Origin: Haemonchus contortus
Taxonomy: Eukaryota > Nematoda > Chromadorea > Rhabditida > Trichostrongylidae
Reading direction: 5' to 3'
Assembly (NCBI GenBank): GCA_000469685.2
Contig: LS997564.1
Coordinates: forward strand, 32,718,296-32,782,295
Length of the DNA: 64,000 nt
This document shows positions 54,353-64,000 of the stretch, piece by piece (the stretch's first letter is position 1; each line of letters starts with the position of its first letter). The notes below the pieces were generated by a model. It was given only the letters and a program-made list of their open reading frames with translations. It searched no databases and was not told where the DNA came from. Position numbers and translations under genes: made by a program.

Positions 54353-57300
54353 ACGGCGGGCACCACCTCTTCGGTGTTGTCCACTGCGGGCACCACCTCT
54401 TCGGTGCCGTCCAATGCGGGCACCCCTGCTGCGGTATCGTCCACTGCGGGCACCACCTCTTAGGTGCCATTTACAGCGGCCACCACCGCTCCGATGCCGT
54501 TCTCGGCGGGCACCACCCCCCGGTGTCTTCCACGGCGGGCAAAACCCCCCGGTGCCGTTCACGGCGATAACTACCGCTCCGATGCTCCACGTCGGGCAGC
54601 ACCGCTCCGGTGTCGTCCACTGCACCTCCGGTGGCGTCCACGGCGGGCAAAATCGCCCGGTGTCGTCCACGGCGGGCACCACCTTTCGGACATCCACGGC
54701 GGGCACCACCGCCCGGTGTCGTCCACTGCACCTACGGTGGCGTCCACTGCGGGCACCACCACTTCGCTGGCGTCCACGGCGGGCACCACCTCTTCGCTGC
54801 CGTTCACGGCGGGCACCACTGCTCCGGTGTCGACCACTGCGGGCATCACCTCTTCGGTGCCGTTTACGGCGGACCGCTCCGATGCTCCACGTCGGGCAGC
54901 ACCGCTACGGCGTCGTCCACTGCACCGCCCGGTGTCGTCCACTGCGGGCATCACCACTTCGGTGCCGTTCACGGCGGGCACCACCGCCCGGTGTCGTCCA
55001 CTGCACCTCCGGTGTCGTCCACAGCACCTACGGTGTCGTCCACTGTGGGCATCACCTCTTCGGAACCGTTTACGGCGTGCACCACCTCTTCGGCGCCGTT
55101 CACGGCGGGACCACCTCTTCGGTGCCGTTCACGGCGGGCACCACCGCTCGGTGTCGTCCACTGCACCTCCAGTGGCGTCCACGGCGGGCACCACCGCCCG
55201 GTGTCGTCCACTGCGGGCACCACCTCTTCGCTGCCGTTCACGGTGGCACCACTGCTGCGGTGCCTTCCACGGCCGGCACCACCGCCCGGTGTCGTCCACT
55301 GCACCTCCGGTGGCGTCCACGGCGGGCACCACCGCTCGGTGTCGTCCACTGCACCTCCGGTGTCGTCCACGGCGGGCACCACCTCTTCGCTGCCGTTCAC
55401 GGTGGGCACCACTGCTGCGGTGCCTTCCACGGCCGGCACCACCGCCCGGTGTCGTCCACTGCACCTCCGGTGTCGTCCACTGCACCTCCGGTGTCGTCCT
55501 TTTGCACCTACGGTGTCGTCCACTGCACCTCCGGTGTCGTCCACTGCGGGCACCACCGCCCGGTGTCGTCCACTGCACCTCCGGTGTCGTCCACTGTGGG
55601 CATCACCTCTTCGGTGCCGTTTACGGCGTGCACCACCTCTTCGGTGCCGTTCACGGGGGCACCACTGCTGCGGTGCCTTCCACGGCCGGCACCACCTCCG
55701 GTGTCGTCCACTGTGGGCATCACCTCTTCGGTCCTTTTGCACCTACGGTGTCGTCCACTGCACCTCCGGTGTCTCCCACTGCGGGCACCACCACTTCGGT
55801 GGCGTCCACGGCGGGCACCACCTCTTCGCTGCCGTTCACGGTGGGCACCACCTCTTCGCTGCCGTTCACGGTGGGCACCACTGCTCCGGTGGCGTCCACT
55901 GCGGGCATCACCACTTCGGTGGCGTCCACTGCGGGCATCACCACTTCGGTGCCGTTCACGGCGGGCACCACTGCTGCGGTGCCTTCCACGGCCGGCACCA
56001 CCACCTCCGGTGCCGTCCTCGGCGGGCACCACCGCTCGGTGTCGTCCACTGCACCAACGGTGTCGTCCACTGCGGGCATCACTTCTTCGGTGCCATTTAC
56101 GGCGGGCACCACCGCCCGGTGTCGTCCACTGCACCTCCGGTGTCGTCCACTGCACCTACGGTGTCGTCCACTGCGGGCATCACCTCTTCGGTGCCGCTTA
56201 CGGCGAGCACCACCGCCCGGTGTCGTCCACAGCGGGCACCACCGCTCCGATGCTCCACGTCGGGCAGCACCGCTCCGGTGTCGTCCAGTGCACCTCCGGT
56301 GCCGTTCACGGCGGGCACCACTGCTCCGGTGGCGTCCACGGCGGGCACCACTGCTCCGGTGTCGTCCACTGCGGGCACCACCGCTCCGATGCTTGACGAC
56401 GTGTTCTACTGCTGCGGTATCGCCCACTGCGGGCACCACTGCTGCGGTGCCTTCCACGGCCGGCACCACCGCCCGGTGTCGTCCACTGCACCTCCGGTGC
56501 CGTTCACGGCGGGCACCACTGCTCCGGTGGCGTCCACTGCGGGCACCACCGCTCCGATGCTTGACGACGTGTTCTACTGCTGCGGTATCGCCCACTGCGG
56601 GCACCACTGCTGCGGTGCCTTCCACGGCCGGCACCACCGCCCGGTGTCGTCCACTGCACCTCCGGTGTCGTCCACTGCACCTACGGTGTCGTCCACTGTG
56701 GGCATCACCTCTTCGGTGCCGTTTACGGCGTGCACCACCGCCCGGTGTCGTCCACTGCACCTCCGGTGTCGTCCTTTTGCACCTACGAAGTCGTCCACTG
56801 CACCTCCGGTGTCGTCCACTGCGGGCACCACCGCCCGGTGTCGTCCACTGCACCTCCGGTGTCGTCCACTGTGGGCATCACCTCTTCGGTGCCGTTTACG
56901 GCGTGCACCACCTCTTCGGTGCCGTTCACGGCGGGCATCACTGCTGCGGTGCCTTCCACGGCCGGCACCACCGCCCGGTGTCGTCCACTGCACCTCCGGT
57001 GTCGTCCTTTTGCACCTACGGTGTCGTCCACTGCACCTCCAGTGTCGTCCACTGCGGGCACCACCACTTCGGTGGCGTCCACGGCGGGCACCACTGCTCC
57101 GGTGGCGTCCACTGCGGGCATCACCACTTCGGTGCCGTTCACGGCGGGCACCACTGCTCCGGTGTCGTCCACTGCGGGCACCACCTCTTCGCTGCCGTTC
57201 ACGGTGGGCACCACTGCTGCGGTGCCTTCCACGGCGGGACCACCTCTTCGCTGCCGTTCACGGTGGGCACCACTGCTGCGGTGCCTTCCACGGCCGGCAC

Positions 57301-60300
57301 CACCGCCCGGTGCCGTCCACTGCACCTCCGGTGTCGTCCTTTTGCACCTAGGTGTCGTCCACTGCACCTCCGGTGTCGTCCACTGCGGGCACCACCGCCC
57401 GGTGTCGTCCACTGCACCTCCGGTGTCGTCCACTGCGGGCACCACCGCTCCGATGCTTCACGGCGTGCACCACCTCTCCGGTGGCGTCCACGGCGGGACC
57501 ACCTCTTCGGTGCCGTTCACCTCGGGCACCACTGCTGCGGTGCCTTCCACGGCAGGCACCACCACCCACGGTGTCGTCCACTGCGGGCACCACCGCCCGG
57601 TGTCGTCCACTGCACCTCCGGTGTCGTCCACTGTGGGCATCACCTCTTCGGTGCCGTTTACGGCGTGCACCACCTCTTCGGTGCCGTTCACGGCGGGCAC
57701 CACTGCTGCGGTGCCTTCCACGGCCGGCACCACCGCCCGGTGTCGTCCACTGCACCTCCGGTGTCGTCCTTTTGCACCTACGGTGTCGTCCACTGCACCT
57801 CCAGTGTCGTCCACTGCGGGCACCACCACTTCGGTGGCGTCCACGGCGGGCACCACTGCTCCGGTGGCGTCCACTGCGGGCATCACCACTTCGGTGCCGT
57901 TCACGGCGGGCACCACTGCTCCGGTGTCGTCCACTGCGGGCACCACCTCTTCGCTGCCGTTCACGGTGGGCACCACTGCTGCGGTGCCTTCCACGGCCGG
58001 CACCACCGCCCGGTGTCGTCCACTGCACCTCCGGTGTCGTCCACTGCACCTACGGTGTCGTCCACTGTGGGCATCACCTCTTCGGTGCCGTTTACGGCGT
58101 GCACCACCTCTTCGGTGCCGTTCACGGCGGGACCACCTCTTCGCTGCCGTTCACGGTGGGCACCACTGCTGCGGTGCCTTCCACGGCCGGCACCACCGCC
58201 CGGTGCCGTCCACTGCACCTCCGGTGTCGTCCTTTTGCACCTAGGTGTCGTCCACTGCACCTCCGGTGTCGTCCACTGCGGGCACCACCGCCCGGTGTCG
58301 TCCACTGCACCTCCGGTGTCGTCCACTGTGGGCATCACCTCTTCGGTGCCGTTTACGGCGTGCACCACCTCTTCGGTGCCGTTCACGGCGGGACCACCTC
58401 TTCGCTGCCGTTCACGGTGGGCACCACTGCTGCGGTGCCTTCCACGGCCGGCACCACCGCCCGGTGTCGTCCACTGCACCTCCGGTGTCGTCCTTTTGCA
58501 CCTACGGTGTCGTCCACTGCACCTCCAGTGTCGTCCACTGCGGGCACCACCGCTCCGATGCTTCACGGCGTGCACCACCTCTCCGGTGGCGTCCACGGCG
58601 GGACCACCTCTTCGGTGCCGTTCACCTCGGGCACCACTGCTGCGGTGCCTTCCACGGCAGGCACCACCACCCACGGTGTCGTCCACTGCGGGCACCACCG
58701 CCCGGTGTCGTCCACTGCACCTCCGGTGTCGTCCACTGCACCTACGGTGTCTCCCACTGCGGGCACCACCACTTCGGTGGCGTCCACGGCGGGCACCACC
58801 TCTTCGCTGCCGTTCACGGCGGGCACCACTGCTCCGGTGTCGTCCACTGCGGGCATCACCTCTTCGGTGCCGTTTACCGCGGGCATCACCGCTCCGATGC
58901 TCCACGTCGGGCAGCACCACTTCGGTGCCGTTCACGGCAGGACCATCTCTTCGGTGCCGTTCACGGCGGGCACCACTGCTGCGGTGCCTTCCACGGCCGG
59001 CACCACCGCTCCGGTGTCGTCCACTGCACCTCCGGTGTCGTCCACTGCACCTCCGGTGGCGTCCACGGCGGGCACCACCGCTCGGTGTCGTCCACTGCAC
59101 CTCCGGTGTCGTCCACTGCGGGCACCACCACTTCGGTGGCGTCCACGGCGGGCACCACTGCTCCGGTGGCGTCCACGGTGGGCACCACCTCTTCGCTGCC
59201 GTTCACGGCGGGCACCACTGCTCCGGTGGCGTCCACTGCGGGCATCACCACTTCGGTGCCGTTCACGGCGGGACCACCTCTTCGGTGCCGTTCACGGCGG
59301 GCACCACTGCTGCGGTGCCTTCCACGGCCGGCACCACCACCTCCGGTGCCGTCCTCGGCGGGCACCACCGCTCGGTGTCGTCCACTGCACCAACGGTGTC
59401 GTCCACTGCGGGCATCACTTCTTCGGTGCCATTTACGGCGGGCACCACCGCCCGGTGTCGTCCACTGCACCTCCGGTGTCGTCCACTGCACCTACGGTGT
59501 CGTCCACTGCGGGCATCACCTCTTCGGTGCCGCTTACGGCGAGCACCACCGCCCGGTGTCGTCCACAGCGGGCACCACCGCTCCGATGCTCCACGTCGGG
59601 CAGCACCGCTCCGGTGTCGTCCACGGCGGGCACCACCTCTTCGCTGCCGTTCACGGCGGGCACCACTGCTCCGGTGTCGTCCACTGCGGGCACCACCGCT
59701 CCGATGCTTGACGACGTGTTCTACTGCTGCGGTATCGCCCACTGCGGGCACCACCACTTCGGTGCCGTCCTCGGCGGGCGCCACCGTCCGGTGTCGTCCA
59801 CTGCACCTCCGGTGGCGTCCACGGCGGGCACCACTGCTCCGGTGGCGTCCACTGCGGGCATCACCACTTCGGTGCCGTTCACGGCGGGCACCACTGCTCC
59901 GGTGTCGTCCACTGCGGGCATCACCTCTTCGGTGCCGTTCACGGCGGGCACCACTACTGCGGTGCCTTCCACGGCCGGCACCAACACCCACGGTGTCGTC
60001 CACTGCACCTACGGTGTCGTCCACTGCGGGCATCACCTCTTCGGTGCCGTTCACGGCGGGCACCACTACTGCGGTGCCTTCCACGGCCGGCACCAACACC
60101 CACGGTGTCGTCCACTGCACCTACGGTGTCGTCCACTGCGGGCATCACCTCTTCGGTGCCGTTCACGGCGGGCACCACTACTGCGGTGCCTTCCACGGCC
60201 GGCACCAACACCCACGGTGTCGTCCACTGCACCTACGGTGTCTCCCACTGCGGGCACCACCTCTTCGGTGCCGTTTGCGGCGGCCACCACCTCTTCGGTG

Positions 60301-60400
60301 CCGTTCTCGGCGGGCACCACCGCTTCCGGTGTCGTCCACTGCACCTCCGGTGGCGTCCACGGCGGGCACCACCGCCTCCGGTGCCGTCCACGGCGGGCAC
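54353..60400. repeat. 6-kb GC-rich minisatellite, 30-bp and 21-bp units
   Basis: Tandem units follow the pattern CGGTGTCGTCCACTGCGGGC plus ACCACCNCTN (30 bp), or CGGTGTCGTCCACTGCACCT plus one base (21 bp). There are also 29- and 31-bp variants. Higher-order repetition is visible: a 112-bp block occurs three times at 59953-60290, a block with GATGCTTCACGGCGTGCACC recurs 1.1 kb apart (57450 and 58559), and GATGCTTGACGACGTGTTCT occurs at 56390, 56557 and 59706. Almost no stop codon occurs in any of six frames, which gives overlapping open frames of up to 1,981 codons (54464-60409 plus). One plus frame reads as Ser/Thr/Pro-rich mucin-like VSSTAPP / VPFTAGTTSS, another as Arg/Pro/Cys-rich, a third as His/Cys-rich, and one minus frame as acidic VVPAVDDTG. 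Units of 29 and 31 bp move each reading from frame to frame, so no single peptide is conserved. I treat it as non-coding. Confidence 0.9.
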
Positions 60401-60743
60401 AAGTTATGAACAAAAAAGAGTAAAAGCGTTTGGCCGAAGACTTTTAAGCGCTACTGTATTTACGTCTAGTAATTCCCTAAATGCAGGGCAAACAAAGGAT
60501 CATTCTGAAAAAGAAGTCAAGAGCGCATAGTATTACTTCTTGTGAACTACTATCATTGCTGATATTTCTTCGATTTGGCTCGTGAACCGTTATTCGTCTG
60601 CTCTCCCAAAACTTCAACTCTTTTGAGTATTTCGAGTATTTAATCCTTTCCCAAGTGTGTTGAACTTAAGGTCGCTGTAGAACAATGTGAATTATAGGTC
60701 TGTATACTTGTAGAAAGGATATTCTTTCGATACAATTCTTTAG
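60401..60743. other. Spacer between minisatellite and kelch relic
   Basis: Ordinary AT-rich sequence without a recognised gene part. An upstream BTB/BACK region for the kelch relic is not visible here. Confidence 0.5.
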
Positions 60744-61690
60744 ATACAATTCCGCTACCGGCAGATGGTTATCTGACGTCGCTCCCTTTCCCACCGGTCG
60801 GGCCTCACCTGCTGTAGCTGGCCACCTCCTTTAAACAGCCGGCGGCGAAACCCCTGACACATATTATGATAACATTGTTGAGTGGTAAGTTGGGCTCGTC
60901 GACTTCTGTTGACTTAGAACTCCGCAGTACCGCTGTGGCTACGACGTTTGCCGCAATGAATGGACCTCTGTGGCACCTATGCGTTCAGCTCAAAGTTCTC
61001 TTTCTCTTTCCGTTCAGCCCGTACTAGATTGCTGTCTCTACGCCATCGGAGGGCTACGTAGTGTCCCTCTTGAGATTGTAGAGTGGTAAGTCATTTTGTA
61101 CGCGGTTGAGTAGAATTAGTATAGCTTTGGAGTCTAATGATACTTCTTGCTATTCTATTGAAAAAAAATCTGGAATATGTTATTCCCTTGACTCAGGTTC
61201 GATCCTCGAGTTGGTAGGTGGGAACAAGTTGGTTCTATAATAGTACCTCGAAAAGGCCATAGATCTGCAGTGCTTCATGGTGATTTGTACGTAGTATTTG
61301 TGGACTACGAGAGGGTGTGTCTGAGCTCTGCTGAGAAATACGATCGCCCCACAAATAGATGGGCTCCAGTAGCCGCCATGACCCAGTCGAAGTCGAAAAG
61401 GAGTAAGTCTGTTCTATTCCTTGCACCTCTTCATGTATTCTTGTTTACGTAATCGTGTCATTTTCAGTTTCAACTGGTCGCAGTCAACGATAAGCTGTAT
61501 GCGATCGGTGGTTCTTATTATACTTCCGTTGACGTTTTCGATCCTCAGATCAATCAGTGGCAACACCACAGTAACGCAGACGAAATGTTAGTCGGGTGCA
61601 TGACCATCTAATCATATTTAGGTTTTATTTGACAATTTAGATATTTCTAGGAGTCCCTTTTGGGGAGTTGCTGTTCTACAGAAACAATAA
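60744..61690 (+). pseudogene. Decayed kelch-repeat (KLHL-type) gene fragment
   Basis: Exon-like pieces lie at 60744-60884, 60918-61085, 61197-61402, 61468-61586 and about 61651-61690. The translations carry kelch blades: ATGRWLSDVAPFPTGRASPA, then GGETPDTYYDNIVEW; YDVCRNEWTSVAPM, then CCLYAIGGLRSVPLEIVEW; FDPRVGRWEQVG and SSAEKYDRPTNRWAPVAAM; DKLYAIGGSYYTSVDVFDPQ; and SPFWGVAVL. The junction 61085/61197 (GTAAGT ... CTCAG) restores TGG in phase, so it descends from a real spliced gene. Damage: an in-frame TAA at 60832-60834 where the blade needs an aromatic residue, a TGA made at the first junction, a frame break between 61402 and 61468, and loss of the Gly-Gly pair in one blade. No BTB or BACK domain is present. 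The frame ends in CAATAAAAC, which also contains AATAAA. Kelch proteins of this type are usually substrate adaptors of cullin-3 ligases. Confidence 0.7.
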
Positions 61691-62254
61691 AACTCAAGAA
61701 AATGATTTCAAAAATCACAATATCTCGTTTCTGTTTTTTGCTCCTTGTTGCCTCGTGTATCTCTCAATATTCATGCGACCAAGGCTTTGGAAATCATGCA
61801 ACGCTTTCTGAAACTGAATTTTCTCTGAATATTTATCAGTAAATCTCATGCATCATTTCGGATACAGGCCTGTACTTCTGCATGTCGACTATTCTAATGA
61901 CAATTTTTGAAATGTCCTTTTATTTGATTGACTTGAACAGCTTCGCCAGGTAGTAATTGTTAAATGAAGCTTGGAAGATAAATTTGCAAAGAGAGGTGCT
62001 TCTTCCTTCTTCAGAATGGGTAATTTGGTTCGATTGCTCTAAAAACAGTGAGTTTGCGAAGGTCGGTAGAATTAGAGTTGAGACAAGGTGGGCTTGAGGG
62101 CCTATTGTTGATACATCATAATCGGTTGGTTTGAGCTGACTCCTTCGTGGTGAACGAGCAGGTGTTACCAGCAAACTAAAGGAGAGACAGGATTGCTCGC
62201 CCCACCACGAATTTCGATGATCAGGTGGATGATAGATAATACAGATGTGTGTGG
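61691..62254. other. Gene-free stretch
   Basis: I see no gene part or repeat that I can name. Confidence 0.5.
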
Positions 62255-62720
62255 TCTACAAGAGGAGGCGTCATAGTGGCAAGTGGCGCACTATCACACA
62301 CGCATGGTCCGGACTCGAAAACGGATGGACACACGCCACAGCTAAGCGAGCCTTCCATCTCTCTGAGGTCGATTAATTGGTACCAGACAGGACTGGAAGG
62401 ATAAAGCGCTGACTTGTGGATCGGTGGATATTGATCACTATCACTCGAGAAGGAAGTCGAATGCGGGGCGCATTCTTAAGTGGGGATTATCGGAACCAAA
62501 TAACTTTGTACGCTGCACTTTATCATTTCAACAACCGACCTATGGTGGAGTCATGCGAAATCGTTCAAATCAACTAGAATTTGAGTGGATCTGGATAGGG
62601 AGAAGCATAACTGCCTTGAATCAGATTCGGCCCCAGTACCGTTGAGGTCGGAACGGCGCCTCATGTCGCTTGTACATCTACTAGTTATGGAGACGGATGG
62701 GTTTTTATGGAAGTCGCCTG
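62255..62720 (+). mobile_element. Long SINE-type element, copy E, right of the minisatellite
   Basis: The tRNA-like head is AGTGGCAAGTGGCGCACTAT then CACACACGCATGGTC and a B-box-like GGACTCGAAAACGG. The shared SINE body contains TTAATTGGTACCAGACAGGA. The 3' extension is shared with copy D: GGGAGAAGCATAACTGCCTT, then GCGCCTCATGTCGCTTGTAC and ACTAGTTATGGAGACGGATG. Same orientation as copy D, about 8.6 kb away. Confidence 0.75.
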
Positions 62721-64000
62721 CAGACACAAAACCTCTCTGTCTGGCGCACATGATGGTCAGGTCCAACGTATATGCACATATGCAATGGAACCGGTTCCCA
62801 TGCGGCTCTGCCGTATGAATGCATAAAAATCGACCCGATTGAAACGAACTTCACGTCGTGGGAAACTCTTCCGGATTAGTTGAATTTGAGAAATTTCTCC
62901 ACTCCTTTTTGAAATGAACTTGTCAGAAAGTTTCTTTTTGCTTAACCTTGGTAGCCCTCCTTTCTTCATTCTCTTTCTCTTCATTCATTTCAGTCACTGC
63001 CATTTCTGTCAATTTCAAAGAGTTCAATCACGCCTGCAAGAGCTTATGAGTGTACACTTCGGCAGTCTTGCTTTAGCCCTAATCAGATTGGCCTTTAAAT
63101 CCGGAGCCGGATAATTTTAGGAATTTCTCATATAATGTAAAAACTCAGATTCCAAATGGCTTCAGACGATGTTGCGGAGGCTTTTACGCCATTTAGCTGT
63201 GTCTGCTATTACAAAGGCTAATCGGATGCACGGCGCACAACTAAGCGGGGATTTATCCCCAGCCCACCTTTTCTGAGGTTGTGATTTTTGATTAATAAAA
63301 GTCTTGTTTCATAACCAATATGCTATAGTATGACATGGAGGGGGGGGGGGGGGGGGTTACAATTGCTATCTGTATGGTTCTCTATACGACTTATCACTGA
63401 TTCTGTATTGGATCTTTGGAACGCCTTCGAAATGTATTTCAAATCCAAAAGTCTTTGACGTCAATTGTATACGGTTTTGGTTACGGTTTATCCAGTTTTG
63501 GTATACGCCCTGCGTTCATGTTCAATTAAGAATTGTAGTGGCTGTATGAAAGTGCGTGTGGCTTACACAATGACTTGGGAAGGCTAGTCGATGTACAGGG
63601 CAGCGCTTCCATCCTCCAAGACAGGTCCGATACTTATTGATCGATCCTGCAGGGAGGAAACCTTGGAAAAAATCTGATTTCGATTTCAGTCAGTGAGGCT
63701 TATAGCTCCAAGCGACTTATGGTTAGCTTAAACTTCATCGTCCTGTATATTCTACACTTTCCGCTGCTATTAGAAATACGTAAAGTACGGAGTAGTACGA
63801 AATACGGAAAGGAAAGGAATGTATAATGAACTTCAAAACCGGCACAATTTTACAGCTTTATAGAACCTATTTGGTTTACAGAATAGTTACAAGAACCGCG
63901 CAGAGCTTCGTTCTTCAGTTTTTCGCCATCTTATTCCCCGGTTTTCAGCTGTTTCGCTGTGATTCTCCTCCTCCTACTCTTTTCTTGTCCTGTTCCTCAT
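62721..64000. other. Gene-free right end with a G17 run
   Basis: No supported gene. A run of 17 G lies at 63340-63356. The sequence from 63,880 on is T/C-rich. Short ORFs here have no family signature. Confidence 0.5.
63340..63356. repeat. G17 homopolymer
   Basis: Seventeen consecutive G on the plus strand, the same length as the run at 36200-36216. Confidence 0.95.

Noticed and set aside
54082..54456. Minus-strand ORF running from the minisatellite into unique sequence
   Set aside because: The first third is the satellite. The remainder shows no family and no splice context, and lies next to a SINE-type element.
54464..60409. 1,981-codon plus-strand ORF and the overlapping ORFs of 687, 913 and 1,023 codons
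   Set aside because: They are consequences of a stop-free tandem repeat. The peptide repeat changes identity whenever a 29- or 31-bp unit shifts the phase, and equivalent long ORFs exist on the minus strand.
60744..60884. Use of CTTTAAACAG as an acceptor to skip the TAA in the kelch relic
   Set aside because: The only possible donor just upstream would make an intron of about 25 nt, which is too short for spliceosomal removal.

Overview
This looks like nuclear DNA of a nematode, probably a strongylid (clade V) worm. The reasons are AT-rich DNA, very low gene density, genes split into many small exons by introns of about 50-750 bp, 3' splice sites of the TTTTCAG type, and T-rich AG acceptors standing directly in front of start codons as expected for spliced-leader trans-splicing. 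The taxonomic call is an inference. No bacterial operon, rRNA, CRISPR array or viral gene was seen.

Layout. Positions 1-32,300 are a gene desert. It holds a tRNA-derived SINE family, a mariner-type transposase relic on the minus strand near 28.3 kb, a fold-back element with ~240 bp arms at 29.1-29.7 kb, several strong hairpins, one isolated well-spliced exon (22.55-22.75 kb) and a weak two-exon candidate at 9.8-10.1 kb. Positions 32,300-51,600 are the gene-bearing part. Reading leftward on the minus strand, the order is an RMND1 homologue (11 exons), the E1-alpha subunit of branched-chain 2-oxoacid dehydrogenase BCKDHA (12 exons), the TBP-binding repressor DR1/NC2-beta (2 exons), mitochondrial ribosomal protein MRPL51 (1 exon) and a possible 61-residue small ORF. 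The exon models of RMND1, BCKDHA and DR1 join with consistent phases into uninterrupted proteins of 388, 444 and 165 residues.

Positions 54,353-60,400 are a 6-kb GC-rich minisatellite made mainly of 30-bp and 21-bp units. It is almost free of stop codons in all six frames, so it yields artefactual ORFs of up to 1,981 codons. Copies of one dispersed element lie on both sides of it (53.6-54.1 kb and 62.3-62.7 kb). A decayed kelch-repeat gene follows at 60.7-61.7 kb on the plus strand. The rest to 64,000 has no supported gene.

Functionally, three of the four clear genes (RMND1, BCKDHA, MRPL51) act in mitochondria and all four are co-oriented. The RMND1-BCKDHA pair is separated by about 0.75 kb and could be co-transcribed. 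The most unusual elements are the minisatellite, the fold-back element with its GGCGCC array, and two pre-miRNA-like hairpins (12.5 kb, and 36.6 kb inside the DR1 intron).
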